From Paenibacillus sp. DMB5 (lineage in GTDB: Bacteria; Bacillota; Bacilli; Paenibacillales; Paenibacillaceae), in contig NZ_LRAC01000092.1 of NCBI RefSeq assembly GCF_001517085.1, positions 1 to 64,000 on the forward strand: a stretch of 64,000 bases of DNA. The letters run 5' to 3'. Under the pieces are notes generated by a model. The model worked only from the letters and a program-made list of their open reading frames with translations, had not been told where the DNA came from and searched no databases. Shown here piece after piece: positions 17,403 through 26,073 of the stretch (position 1 is the stretch's first letter; each line of letters opens with the position of its first letter). Made by a program: the position numbers and the translations under genes.

Positions 17403-17431
17403 ACCACAAAGGGAATCCTTTGTGGTTTTTT
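17403..17431 (+). terminator. Expression-platform terminator of the ydaO riboswitch
   Basis: ACCACAAAGG pairs perfectly with CCTTTGTGGT around GAAT, followed by a T run. It sits about 25 bases after the aptamer. Confidence 0.88.
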
Positions 17432-17485
17432 GCTGTGCTTGTATAGATTCATTCAGATAGAGATGAGGGGAAAGGGGAGACGGAA

Positions 17486-17893
17486 ATGGACGTTCAGGAG
17501 GAATACGTACTCATTTGTGCGCCGACAAAGGCCGGAGAGCAATTTATCAAGCTGCTAAAAATGAAGGGCTGCAGATTTGCCGGGCTTGCCAATAATCCGG
17601 CTGAGAAGCAGCGGCTGGCGGAGCTGGGGGTTGAGAAGATTTTTGAGGTGGATACCCGGCATCTGAATACCTGGCTTAGACCTCCGTTTCCGGTAGGCCG
17701 GATCTATCTGTTCGAGAGCAGTGTCGCTTTATGCTGCCGTTATGTGCAGATGTGCCGCACGTGGACGAGCGGGCCGATTTCCGTAATTACAACTTCCATG
17801 AGACCAAGGTTAGTCTATAAAGGGCTGGGGGCGGACAATGTCATCTACAGCCACAGCGGGCAGGTCGGCCATCTGGCTGCAGAATGTGAATAA
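17486..17893 (+). CDS. RCK/TrkA-N-like hypothetical protein under c-di-AMP riboswitch control
   Basis: A 135-aa soluble protein. The start (YVLICAPTKAGEQFIKLLKMKG) resembles a Rossmann beta-alpha unit, but the usual GxGxxG is not intact. The end (GLGADNVIYSHSGQVGHLA) resembles the last strand and helix of a KtrA/TrkA nucleotide-binding domain. No TrkA-C domain follows, and no potassium-channel gene is nearby. Potassium transport proteins are established targets of ydaO riboswitches and c-di-AMP, so a role in K+ or osmotic control is an inference. GGGGAGA lies about 8 bases before ATG 17486. A divergent non-RCK protein is possible. Confidence 0.7.
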   Translation: MDVQEEYVLICAPTKAGEQFIKLLKMKGCRFAGLANNPAEKQRLAELGVEKIFEVDTRHLNTWLRPPFPVGRIYLFESSVALCCRYVQMCRTWTSGPISVITTSMRPRLVYKGLGADNVIYSHSGQVGHLAAECE

Positions 17894-17915
17894 AGATACA
17901 CCGGCAGGCAGAATA

Positions 17916-17960
17916 AAAAGAGGTATTCCCCGGGCTTCGGACCAGGGAATACCTCTTTAT
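17916..17960. terminator. Bidirectional terminator between convergent genes
   Basis: AAAGAGGTATTCCC pairs exactly with GGGAATACCTCTTT, with T-rich flanks on both strands. It serves the RCK-like gene and the redox pair. Confidence 0.88.
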
Positions 17961-17982
17961 TTATACTGCGGCCAATATGCTG

Positions 17983-18222
17983 TTATCTGGCGGCGGCAAT
18001 CAGTTCCTGAAGCTCAGGCAGGTTGAAGCCTTTGACAGCACGGTCGCCGGATACCGTTACAGGGATACCCATAAAGCCGAGCTTCTCCACTTCCTCCTGG
18101 TAAACTGCGCTGGCCATAACATCACGCACCTCAAAGGGAATGCCCTGATTGGTGAGCAGCTGCTTGACCTGATTGCAGTCACTGCAGCCTGCAGTGGAAT
18201 AGACAATTACCGGCTGGCTCAT
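17983..18222 (-). CDS. Glutaredoxin-family redox protein
   Basis: A 79-aa thioredoxin-fold protein of the NrdH/glutaredoxin type. The active-site pair is C13-S-D-C16 near the end of the first strand (VIVYSTAGCSDC), the cis-proline is in GIPVTV, and the late GFNLPELQELI helix is usual for the family. It probably reduces disulfides in the cytoplasm. Its start codon overlaps the stop of ytxJ by four bases (ATGA), so the two are co-translated, suggesting a joint thiol-redox role. Confidence 0.88.
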   Translation of the reverse strand: MSQPVIVYSTAGCSDCNQVKQLLTNQGIPFEVRDVMASAVYQEEVEKLGFMGIPVTVSGDRAVKGFNLPELQELIAAAR

Positions 18223-18545
18223 TTCTCAACGGCCTCCTTGATGGCACTGCGGGTGATTTTCCAGTGGGAGGTGTTCCAGCTCACTTCGCTGCCGTCCAGC
18301 AGGAAAATCTGCGGGGATTCATGCTTGATGCCGAACTCTTCGGCAATCTGATTGGAGACCGGACGGTCCTCAATGACATGGACAATCGCTGCCGGTGTAT
18401 CCGAGCTTTGGACATAAGCCTGGAACTCCTCATGCGCTTTGGCGCTGATCGGGCAGGTTGTGCTGTGCTTGAAAAGCAGTTTTTTGCCGGGTTGCCCGAA
18501 ATATTGGTGCAATTCATCAGAAGTATGCAGCTGTTGAATAGACAT
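18219..18545 (-). CDS. ytxJ: Monothiol bacilliredoxin YtxJ (BrxC)
   Basis: A 108-aa thioredoxin-like protein with a single active-site cysteine, C31, in the family motif HSTTCPISAKAHEEF. YtxJ/BrxC proteins remove bacillithiol from mixed disulfides or from other bacilliredoxins. The ESPQIFLLDGSEVSWNTSHWKIT segment holds the cis-proline. AGGAGGG lies about 9 bases before ATG 18545. It is first in a two-gene unit with the glutaredoxin-like protein; the BrxA/B protein at 59644 is a probable partner. Confidence 0.9.
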   Translation of the reverse strand: MSIQQLHTSDELHQYFGQPGKKLLFKHSTTCPISAKAHEEFQAYVQSSDTPAAIVHVIEDRPVSNQIAEEFGIKHESPQIFLLDGSEVSWNTSHWKITRSAIKEAVEK

Positions 18546-18765
18546 CGAATATCGCCCTCCTGGGATACAAGATTAGTATGCGGTACTGCCGGTTAAGAAT
18601 AGCTGTTAACCTGTAACTATGATTGTAGCATAGTTCAAAATTAAAGCAAAAAGGCTTTTCCCTGCAAGTACCCGGAACGTTGTAAAAACCCGGAGGCCAT
18701 GCTAAGGTGAGTGAGAGCGGCTTAACGGCCTAAACAGTCCTGAAATGAAAGAGGTGTGATTTCTG

Positions 18766-19407
18766 ATGCCAGAATTGAAAGCCCTTGCACTGGGCAGCTA
18801 CAGCGAAGTGAAATATCATCCATTTGCCGGAGTGGACCAGGCGTTTCAAGAGATTTTGTCGCCTGCATTTACGGTTGAGCCTTCCGAGGATTTCGGACTG
18901 CTGAACCCGCGGACACTGGCTGACTATCCGCTGGTTGTGTCTTACGCTGAGTTTTCTGATCACAAAATTGCTCCGGCCCATAGCGGCGCATTGTTGTCAT
19001 ATGTCGCCGGAGGCGGCGGCCTGCTGGTGGTTCATAACGGTATTTCCATGCAGCGCAATCAGGAGCTGGGAGTGATGCTGGGCGGGCACTTTACCCATCA
19101 CCCTGCCTATACAGCGCTTGGGATTAATGTACCTGCGGCTGTACGGGAGCATCCGATTGTCCAGGGGATCGAAGATTTTGTGATTGAGGACGAGCCGTAT
19201 TATTTTGACATGCAGCCGTATTTCGAGACAACTGTTCTGGCAGAGTATCTGCACGGAGGAGCAATGCGGCAGGCGGCCTGGTGCCACGAATTCGGGCTTG
19301 GCCGGGTGGTCTACCTGATGCCGGGGCATCATCTGCCGTCCTTTTCCAGCGAACCGTTCCGCAGACTGATCAGCAGAAGCGCCTTATGGGCAGCCAGGCA
19401 GCTGTAA
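18766..19407 (+). CDS. ThuA-domain protein
   Basis: A 213-aa protein of the ThuA family, a glutamine-amidotransferase-like fold found in trehalose and sugar metabolism loci and often of unknown reaction. Visible family features are the GGGGLLVVHNGIS strand-turn, HHPAYTALGINV, a DEPYYFDM element and the late GRVVYLMPGHH. AGAGGTG lies about 8 bases before ATG 18766. It stands alone between the redox pair and the convergent CHAD gene, so no pathway can be deduced. Confidence 0.83.
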   Translation: MPELKALALGSYSEVKYHPFAGVDQAFQEILSPAFTVEPSEDFGLLNPRTLADYPLVVSYAEFSDHKIAPAHSGALLSYVAGGGGLLVVHNGISMQRNQELGVMLGGHFTHHPAYTALGINVPAAVREHPIVQGIEDFVIEDEPYYFDMQPYFETTVLAEYLHGGAMRQAAWCHEFGLGRVVYLMPGHHLPSFSSEPFRRLISRSALWAARQL

Positions 19408-19452
19408 TACGGCTGTTGTGGCCTATAGCAGCAGGGCTGCCGGGTAAAGAAA

Positions 19453-19496
19453 AAAGCGGGAAGAGGCATGTGAATCATGCGCTTCCCGCTTCTTTT
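19453..19496. terminator. Bidirectional terminator between ThuA and CHAD genes
   Basis: AAGCGGGAAG and its complement CTTCCCGCTT enclose a smaller GCATG/CATGC stem, with A- and T-rich flanks suiting both strands. Confidence 0.85.
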
Positions 19497-19511
19497 ATAA
19501 TGGACGGATTA

Positions 19512-20423
19512 TTAAGCTTCACCGGAATCAGCCCGGGGCTTCCCGGCAACCGGCACAACCTCGTTATGATATAGCGCTTCCAGCACTTCGTTCTTCAGGC
19601 TGTCGGTGAAGGCGCTCCAGGTTTTTTTGCCTACGCCCAGCTCGTCGCGCCCAATGGACTGCAGCGTATCCAGCCAAACCCGTTTATCGTTAATAATGCC
19701 AAGCTGCTCCTGGATGTTCTTGTAGTATTCCTCATGGGTATGAAATTTCTGATTGAGTGCAAAAGAGGCGGCATTAGCGGTGTAGCGCAGCTCCTTGGCG
19801 GCAATTCTCAGGTCATGCAGGGCTTCAAAGGCTTCGTCCGATACGGCATCCGGTCCCTTGAACAATGCTTTGCAGGTTTTTTTCTTCTGATCGAAGGCGA
19901 CCTCAAGCTCGCGCATAACGACATTGGCATCCTTCTTCAAGACCAGAGACTCCAGCGGTCCAGCCAGAAAATCGTTCCACAAGCCGTCCAGCTCCTTCCC
20001 GGCCAGCTGCGGAAGCTCGGCTTCCAGCTTCTTGCGGTACTTTTTACGCTGATCCTTCTGGTGTTTGATGACCGCCTTCAGCAGTCCGGCAGTTTTGTCA
20101 TCGCCGTCCTTCTTGGCCACCTTGCGCCGTTCCTTGAACGATTCGATCAGCACGTCGGCATCCCGGACCTTGCCGAGCCGCTTCTGGGCTTTTTTGAAGC
20201 TGAAATAGAGCTGTCCGGCGGCGGAATGGTCCGGGTCAAGGATGGACAGCAGGGTCAGCAGCTTACGGCTGTTTACTCTCGCCTGGTGAATATCCTCCTC
20301 GCCGAAGTCCTTGAGCGCATCCTTGCTGTAATCGCGGAAATTCACATACAGCTTGATCATCGCCTGTTCCCACTGACGGGTTTTATTCGTCTGCTTGTCC
20401 TTTGCCAGTTGGTCTACGGTCAT
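19512..20423 (-). CDS. CHAD-domain protein
   Basis: A 303-aa, highly charged, all-helical CHAD protein. CHAD domains bind inorganic polyphosphate through conserved histidines and basic residues. Landmarks are the start HQARVNSRKLLTLLSIL (residues about 45-60) and the second half HDLRIAAKELRYTANAASF. No CYTH triphosphatase domain is fused or adjacent, as it often is elsewhere. AGGAG lies 9 bases before ATG 20423. Function is inferred from the family; polyphosphate targeting would be the working guess. Confidence 0.9.
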   Translation of the reverse strand: MTVDQLAKDKQTNKTRQWEQAMIKLYVNFRDYSKDALKDFGEEDIHQARVNSRKLLTLLSILDPDHSAAGQLYFSFKKAQKRLGKVRDADVLIESFKERRKVAKKDGDDKTAGLLKAVIKHQKDQRKKYRKKLEAELPQLAGKELDGLWNDFLAGPLESLVLKKDANVVMRELEVAFDQKKKTCKALFKGPDAVSDEAFEALHDLRIAAKELRYTANAASFALNQKFHTHEEYYKNIQEQLGIINDKRVWLDTLQSIGRDELGVGKKTWSAFTDSLKNEVLEALYHNEVVPVAGKPRADSGEA

Positions 20424-20622
20424 GCGGCATCACTCCTATACGTTGTGTATTGCTGTTGCATGAGCTATGGCACAGCCTCGTTCTAATGCTGGGACCTTCT
20501 TCCTTGATATAAGGATAACGGTTGCCGGAGCGGAATTCAAATGACTTTACAGCTCTTTTATGGGCGCAGACGGGGCGATAGGGTACAATAGAGCAAACTT
20601 AACAGGAAAAGGGGAATTATCA

Positions 20623-21539
20623 GTGGGTTCATATAAAGAAGCAGGAGGACTTGGCAAACTGTTCGAAGGGCAGAAGCAGAGCACAACCAGTGAGCTTCCT
20701 CCCGAAATGGTATTGTTCGAGCATCCGGCGGAGGAACTGACAGCTGCTGAAGCCGGCGATATGCTGGTTCCGTTCGCGTTCGAAGAGGCGCTGTGCCGCG
20801 ATGTCGGAGCCGGACTGGTCCCGCCGTGCCTCCATATCTGGAGCCATCCCGGCGGGGTGGTGCTCGGACTTCGGGACAGCAAGCTGCCCCATGCGGAGGC
20901 AGCGATGGCCGGGCTGGAGCAGGCCGGCTTCCGCACGGCTGTCCGCCATTCCGGCGGGGCGGCCGTGCCGCTCGACACAGGCATTGTGAATGTGTCGCTC
21001 ATTCTGCCGAAAGCTCCGGGCAAGCTGGACTTTCACGATGATTTCCGGCTGCTGGCTTCGCTCATTGCCGAAGCCGCAGCTGCCAGCCATCCGCAGGCGG
21101 CTGCACAGATCAGGGCAGGCGAAATCGCCGGCTCGTATTGCCCCGGCGATTTCGACCTGGCCATCGGCGCCGCAAATTCTGCGGCATCGCCCAGCGCAGG
21201 CAGAGCGGCGCGTACTTCGTGCACGCGTTCGTGGTGATCTCCGGCTCCGGGCGGGAGCGCGGAGAGCTGATCCGCGGATTCTATGAGACTGCGTCCGGAT
21301 GGGACGAGTCACTTGACTATCCGCGGGTCCGGCCGGAGACGATCGCCGCGCTGGGCGAGCTGGGCGGTCCGGCTGCGGCGGCCGTGTACGCCGCAGGCAT
21401 CCGGCAGGCCGTAGGGCGCCGGGGTGTACAGCTGACTCCGGCCGGCAGGCTGCGGCAGGAGACCGGCTATGATCTCCAGTACAGCGATCCGCGTGTACTG
21501 GAGACGGCAGCGACGCTGCGGCAGCGCTATGCCCGCTGA
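20623..21539 (+). pseudogene. lipL: Octanoyl-[GcvH]:protein N-octanoyltransferase LipL, frame broken
   Basis: A BPL/LplA-type cofactor transferase that moves octanoyl groups from GcvH to other lipoyl domains. Family features are HIWSHPGGVVLGLRDSKLP, the RHSGGAAVPLDTGIVNVSLI substrate loop and the GSYCPGDFDLAI motif with the catalytic cysteine at about residue 173. The reading frame breaks just after this motif: one missing base near 21170 restores GGRKFCGIAQRRQ and leads into a second frame ending at 21539. GTG 20623 has AAAGGGG 8 bases upstream. The sequence on both sides is well conserved, so a sequence error is the likelier explanation. Confidence 0.85.
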
Positions 21540-21706
21540 GAATGCGGGCTTGCGGCTATGCCTGCTGAGGATATGTGCTTGCCTGTACCGGCCGCTTGCT
21601 GTCTGCAGGCGGCCGTCTGGACGCTGGAGGAGACTTTCCTTCTTTGCACAAGAAGCCCCTCGGGCGTCCGCGAATAATTTTGCAGAGCCTAGCCCATCCA
21701 ATTGAG

Positions 21707-21730
21707 CTAAGTGGAAAAATGTCACCTAAT
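21707..21730. repeat. Single copy of the TAAGTGG-type palindromic intergenic element
   Basis: CTAAGTGGAAAAATGTCACC followed by TAAT matches the half-palindromic elements at 51679-51867: TAAGTG and CACxTAA arms around an A-rich centre. It lies between convergent lipL and the nitrilase gene. Confidence 0.6.
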
Positions 21731-21767
21731 TCACTGGTGAAAACTGCTACCCAGAAACTAGCAGGCT

Positions 21768-22546
21768 CTAGTAGTACAGCTCCGGCCGCCGGTCGGCGAA
21801 GACCGGGATCTGCTTCCGCACCTCACGGACTTTGTGCAGATCGATTTCGCCCGTTACAATCTCATCTCCCTCTCCGGCTTCACATATCACATCACCCCAG
21901 GGATCAATGATCATGGAATGGCCGGCGAACTGGTTCGCCGGATCGGCGCCAGCGCGGTTGCAGGCGATGACATAGCACTGGTTCTCGATGGCCCTGCTGA
22001 TCAGCAGGCGCGCCAGTGGGCAAGCCGCGGTTTCGGCCATTCAGCGCTGACGAACAGGAGCTCAGCTCCCTCAGCGGTGTGGGCACGGACCCACTCCGGA
22101 AACCGGATATCATAGCAGATCAGCCCGGCACACCGGGCATTGTCCAATGTGAACAGCCCTTTGGCTTCACCGGCCTGAAGATACAGATGCTCATCCATCA
22201 GCCGGAACAGATGCAGCTTGCTGTATTCACCGGCCAGACCGCCACTTCGGTCAAAGACGTACATACTGTTAGTAATTCCGGCAGGACGGCTGCTGGCTAC
22301 TGAACCCGCGACAATATGAACACCGAGCTCCTTCGCTAGGCCAGACATTAAGGCCTTCGTTTCCTGGCCGTCAGGATCAGCGATGCGCTCCAGCCGGGTC
22401 AGATCATAGCCGGTCGTCCAGAGCTCCGGCAGGATCAGACAATCGAGCCCTGCGGCGGCAGCTTCCCGGATGCGCTGTTCTGCAGCCGCATAATTTGCAG
22501 CGGGATTGCCGAATGCTATATCAAGCTGGATTAGGGATATTTTCAT
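21768..22546 (-). pseudogene. Carbon-nitrogen hydrolase (nitrilase family amidase), frame broken
   Basis: A nitrilase-superfamily amidase, about 260 aa when joined, similar to omega-amidase/YafV-type enzymes. The Glu-Lys-Cys triad is visible as LPELWTTGYDL, YSKLHLFRLMDEH and GLICYDIRFPEW. After AEWPKPRLAHWRA the frame ends with a stop, while the next frame continues ISRAIENQCYVIACNRAG and a GHSMIIDPWGD tail. One missing base near 22012 joins them. GAGGAGG lies just upstream of ATG 22546. The exact substrate is not evident. Sequencing error is favoured over gene decay. Confidence 0.85.
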
Positions 22547-22654
22547 GCGTCAGCCTCCTCAGACAGAACGTGAGTGTATAGTTCGAAATTATAGTTGGAT
22601 CTGCTGATAAAGCAACCTGCAGTTTGGAGGATCAAGGAAATTAAAGAATAATAT

Positions 22655-22683
22655 TTGACGGGTCAATTAAATAGGTGTAAACT
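22655..22683 (+). promoter_or_regulatory. SigA promoter with TTGAC-GG-GTCAA inverted repeat
   Basis: TTGACG (22655-22660), 17 bases, TAAACT (22678-22683). The -35 lies within the 12-base palindrome TTGACGGGTCAA, a plausible MarR operator for autoregulation of the operon that follows. Confidence 0.6.
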
Positions 22684-22734
22684 AATTTTCGTCAACAAGA
22701 TTTTGCGCAATCTAATGTTTGGAGGAGGATGCGA

Positions 22735-23163
22735 TTGACGGGATATCAGTCTGAGGATGATCAGATTCTTGAGCTGCTGCAGGCACTGAACAAGGGCGTC
22801 AGCCCGAAGTTTGAGCGGTGCGCAGGCATCAGTCCCACGCGGCTCCGTCTGCTTCACCAGCTATTCCAAGTAGAAGAGATCAGCCAGATATCGCTGCAGC
22901 GGGAGATTGATATTGACCCTGCCGCCATTACCCGGCACCTGAAGGGGCTGGAGGAGAGCGGAATGATCAGCCGCCGCAACAATCCAGCCGACAACAGGGT
23001 CACTCTGGTCTCGCTGACACCGCAGGGGCGGGAGCGGGTGCATTGCTACAAGGAAGAGAAGAAGCGTTTTATCAGCAGTCTGCTGGCCGGCTTTGATGAA
23101 GCCGAGCGGAAGACGCTTGAAGACATGCTTATCCGGCTGCAGCATAACATCAATGGAATGTAG
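22735..23163 (+). CDS. MarR-family transcriptional regulator
   Basis: A MarR-type winged-helix regulator of about 142 aa: helix-turn-helix around ISLQREIDIDPAAITRHLKGLEE (residues about 55-77) and the wing in RRNNPADNRVTLVSLT. TTG 22735 sits 6 bases after GGAGGAGG, whereas ATG 22729 directly abuts it, so I prefer TTG. It is first in an operon with a nitroreductase (42-base gap) and a monooxygenase, a usual arrangement for quinone- or electrophile-sensing MarR proteins. It has cysteines (in ERCAGI and VHCYKEE) that could be redox sensors, but this is untested. Confidence 0.85.
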   Translation: MTGYQSEDDQILELLQALNKGVSPKFERCAGISPTRLRLLHQLFQVEEISQISLQREIDIDPAAITRHLKGLEESGMISRRNNPADNRVTLVSLTPQGRERVHCYKEEKKRFISSLLAGFDEAERKTLEDMLIRLQHNINGM

Positions 23164-23204
23164 CCTTACACCATACACTAACCAACCAAAGGAGCGTAAT
23201 TTTC

Positions 23205-23843
23205 ATGACTACAACAACAAGAACCAATGATTTCAACTCCATCATTACCGGCCGCCGTTCGGTGCGCCAGTACGATCCCAGCGTGAAGATCAGCAAAGAG
23301 GAAATGACCGAGATTCTTACCGAAGCTACGCTGGCTCCATCTTCTGTTAACATGCAGCCTTGGCGGTTCCTTGTTATCGAAAGTCCTGAGGCCAAATCCA
23401 AGCTGGCTACAATCGCCAAGTTCAACCAGGTGCAGGTGGAAACCTCCGCTGCCATGATCGCTGTGTTCGGAGATTTGAACAACTTTGACTATGCCGAAGA
23501 AATTTACGGTACTGCCGTAGAACGCGGACTTATGCCGCAGGAAGTCAAGGAAGGCCAATTATCCCGTCTGGCTGTACATTTTGCCAATCTTCCCGCAGAT
23601 ATTAACCGGGAGACTGTAATGATTGACGCGGGTCTCGTCTCGATGCAGCTGATGCTGGCTGCCCGTGCCCACGGTTACGATACCAATGCCATCGGCGGCT
23701 TCGAGAAAGACCAGATCGCTGAACTGTTCGGAATGGACAAACAACGCTATATTCCGGTTATGCTAATTTCCATCGGTAAAGCTGCAGCCGAAGGCTACCA
23801 GTCTGTACGCCTGCCAATCGACAAAATTGCCGAGTGGAAATAA
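23205..23843 (+). CDS. Nitroreductase-family FMN oxidoreductase
   Basis: A 212-aa protein of the NAD(P)H-dependent nitroreductase family. The FMN-binding start SIITGRRSVRQYDPSVKI, the LAPSSVNMQPWRFLVI segment and the late SIGKAAAEGYQSVRLPIDKI are family landmarks. AAAGGAG lies 10 bases before ATG 23205. Placed between a MarR regulator and a monooxygenase-like gene, it probably reduces quinones, nitro compounds or similar electrophiles in the cytoplasm. The true substrate cannot be inferred. Confidence 0.9.
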   Translation: MTTTTRTNDFNSIITGRRSVRQYDPSVKISKEEMTEILTEATLAPSSVNMQPWRFLVIESPEAKSKLATIAKFNQVQVETSAAMIAVFGDLNNFDYAEEIYGTAVERGLMPQEVKEGQLSRLAVHFANLPADINRETVMIDAGLVSMQLMLAARAHGYDTNAIGGFEKDQIAELFGMDKQRYIPVMLISIGKAAAEGYQSVRLPIDKIAEWK

Positions 23844-23874
23844 TAATATATACTCATATTCAGGAGGATGAACA

Positions 23875-24171
23875 ATGATTATTATTCATGCTACACTTCA
23901 AGTTAATCCTGAGCGCGAAGCGCAGTTTCTGGCTGAAGCCGATGCACTGATTGCCGCTACACACCAGGAGGAAGGCAATGTTTCTTATGAGCTCTACAGA
24001 CACACCTCCCGCAGTAACGTATTCATTATGGTTGAAGAATGGCGTGATGCCGAGGCTGTAGCCGGACATAACGCAAGCCCGCACTTTACCGGCTTTGCCG
24101 CCAAGGCAGGGGAATTCCTGACTGCACCGCTTGATGTCAAGGTATATCAGGGCGAGCCGGTGGGCAAGTAA
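23875..24171 (+). CDS. Antibiotic biosynthesis monooxygenase (ABM) domain protein
   Basis: A 98-aa dimeric alpha-beta barrel protein of the ABM/YgiN-like quinol monooxygenase family. It has the family opening IIHATLQVNPEREAQFL, the EEGNVSYELYRH strand and the VEEWRDAEAVAGHNASPHF segment. CAGGAGG lies 8 bases before ATG 23875. Third gene of the MarR operon; with the nitroreductase it would form a small electrophile- or quinone-detoxifying pair. Catalysis is inferred from the family. Confidence 0.88.
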   Translation: MIIIHATLQVNPEREAQFLAEADALIAATHQEEGNVSYELYRHTSRSNVFIMVEEWRDAEAVAGHNASPHFTGFAAKAGEFLTAPLDVKVYQGEPVGK

Positions 24172-24203
24172 CACTAGCTGGCATCATCTGAATAGCTGAT
24201 AGA

Positions 24204-24235
24204 GAAGGTCATCCTGCAAGGGATGGCCTTTTTTG
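24204..24235 (+). terminator. Terminator of the MarR-nitroreductase operon
   Basis: AAGGTCATCC pairs with GGATGGCCTT around TGCAAG and is followed by TTTTTT. Confidence 0.88.
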
Positions 24236-24357
24236 GCATTCCTGTCTCTGAAATTATGCACTCTTAAATATAGCAGTTGCCCCGCTACCACCGAACCGCT
24301 AGAATAAATGCAATATGTAACAGGATAAAAGGAACAGCGGAGAGGATGAGCCGGGCA

Positions 24358-25533
24358 GTGACTACCTTTGAACCGTCACATTTGCTGAATGCTTTGCCTA
24401 AGCAGTTTTTTGCTGCACTGGTTGCCAGGGCTGCACAGGCGGCAGCAGAAGGGCATGATGTTATCAATCTGGGGCAGGGCAATCCCGATATGCCGACACC
24501 GGCACATATTGTTGAAGCATTGCAGGGAGCGGCGCTTAATCCGTCCAACCATAGATATCCGCCGTTCCGCGGGCATGACTATCTGAAGGAAGCGGCAGCT
24601 GCATTTTACAAAAGAGAGTACGGGGTGGAACTGGACCCGCAGCGTGAAATCGCCATTCTGCCCGGAGGCAAGACCGGTCTGGTTGAGGTGGTGCAATGCC
24701 TGCTGAATCCCGGCGATACCGCGCTTGTCCCGGACCCGGGATACCCGGACTACTGGTCGGGGATCGAGCTGGCCCGGGCGGTTATGGAGCTTATGCCGCT
24801 CACAGCGGCGCGCGGATTCCTGCCGGACTATGGCAATATGAGCCAGGAAGCCGCAGCCAGAGCGAAGCTGATGTTCCTCAATTATCCGAACAATCCTACC
24901 GGAGCTGTGGCTGACGAAGCATTCTTTGCGGAGACCGTCAGCTTTGCAGCAGCGAATAATATATGTGTGGTACATGATTTTGCATATGCGGGTATCGGTT
25001 ACGAGGGTCTGAAGCCGGTAAGCTATCTGCAGACACCGGGAGCCAAGGATACCGGCATCGAAATTTACACGCTGTCGAAGACTTATAATATGGCCGGCTG
25101 GCGCGTGGCGTTTGCCGCAGGCAATGCCAGCGTAATTGAGAGTCTGAACCTGCTGCAGGATCATATGTATGTCAGCCTGTTCGGGGCGGTCCAGGAGGCA
25201 GCGGCAGCAGCCCTGCTCGGCCCGCAGGATGGTGTACGGGAGAATGTGGCGCGTTACGAAGCCAGGCGGGACATCCTGATCGGCGGGCTCCGGGAAGCCG
25301 GGTGGCAGGTGGAGGCCCCGCGCGGCTCCTTTTTCGCCTGGCTTCCTGTTCCGCCCGGTTACACCTCGCAGAGCTTCGCTGATTTGCTGCTGGACAAGGC
25401 GCATGTGGTCGTGGCTCCGGGGATCGGTTTTGGCGCTTACGGAGAAGGCTATGTTCGGATCGGCCTTGTCAGTGATGAGGCACGGCTGGCAGAGGCTGTG
25501 CAGCGGATTGCAAAGCTGAAGCTTTTTGATTAA
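24358..25533 (+). CDS. mtnE: PLP-dependent aminotransferase, MtnE-like
   Basis: A class I/II aminotransferase of 391 aa closely matching the MtnE (YkrV) pattern. MtnE transaminates 2-keto-4-methylthiobutyrate to methionine in methionine salvage. Visible are LPKQFFAALV, GHDVINLGQGNPDMPTP, LNYPNNPTGAV, VVHDFAYAGIG and the PLP-lysine motif TLSKTYNMAGWRV. GTG 24358 fits best, with GGAGAGG about 12 bases before it; the in-frame ATG 24346 directly abuts that site. No other salvage gene (mtnK, A, W, X) is adjacent, so other transaminases of the class remain possible. Confidence 0.78.
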   Translation: MTTFEPSHLLNALPKQFFAALVARAAQAAAEGHDVINLGQGNPDMPTPAHIVEALQGAALNPSNHRYPPFRGHDYLKEAAAAFYKREYGVELDPQREIAILPGGKTGLVEVVQCLLNPGDTALVPDPGYPDYWSGIELARAVMELMPLTAARGFLPDYGNMSQEAAARAKLMFLNYPNNPTGAVADEAFFAETVSFAAANNICVVHDFAYAGIGYEGLKPVSYLQTPGAKDTGIEIYTLSKTYNMAGWRVAFAAGNASVIESLNLLQDHMYVSLFGAVQEAAAAALLGPQDGVRENVARYEARRDILIGGLREAGWQVEAPRGSFFAWLPVPPGYTSQSFADLLLDKAHVVVAPGIGFGAYGEGYVRIGLVSDEARLAEAVQRIAKLKLFD

Positions 25534-25568
25534 TATACCGAAACTAAAGAGATGGCGGGACTATAGAG

Positions 25569-25949
25569 ATGAAGATAACAGTAACAAGACAAGGAATCCG
25601 GAAAAACGAGGTATACTTTACAGCAGACTGCGGAGAAGGCAAGGGAATCTGGTGCGGCAGTCCCCCTGTCCTCCCCGGAGAAGCACAAGAGGTAGAATTT
25701 GAGCTGCCTGCACTGTTTATGCGCTGGGTGGATATTGTTCCGGCTGCTGCAGGCGGCAACGTCATACGGGTGGAAGGGGAACAAATCCTGTTAACAGGTA
25801 TTTTGGAGAATATTGAGGAGGATGGAACGGGGTATCTGCGTCTGGGGAACGAGCTGATTATGTTTGAATGCCTGGGGGAACCGATGGCGCTTGGCGGCTG
25901 CGTAGAGATCAGAACCCGGGAGCTGATGATTTATCCGGTAAATTTGTAG
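25569..25949 (+). CDS. Hypothetical 126-aa protein
   Basis: A soluble, acidic, beta-rich protein with three cysteines in the first half and alternating hydrophobic strands (RVEGEQILLTGILENIEEDG, LRLGNELIMFECLGEPMALG) that suggest a small barrel. The ribosome binding site is weak. It lies 35 bases after the aminotransferase and may be co-transcribed. I recognise no family and assign no role. Confidence 0.6.
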   Translation: MKITVTRQGIRKNEVYFTADCGEGKGIWCGSPPVLPGEAQEVEFELPALFMRWVDIVPAAAGGNVIRVEGEQILLTGILENIEEDGTGYLRLGNELIMFECLGEPMALGGCVEIRTRELMIYPVNL

Positions 25950-26073
25950 GCACAGGCTGCTCTCCCCGCAGGAATAGAAATGCTGCAAATGCTGTACGGC
26001 CATAGCCACCCCGCAATAAATAATGCTAAGATAAGCTTAGAATTGAAGTACAGCTATAAGGAGCAGAAGTCCA

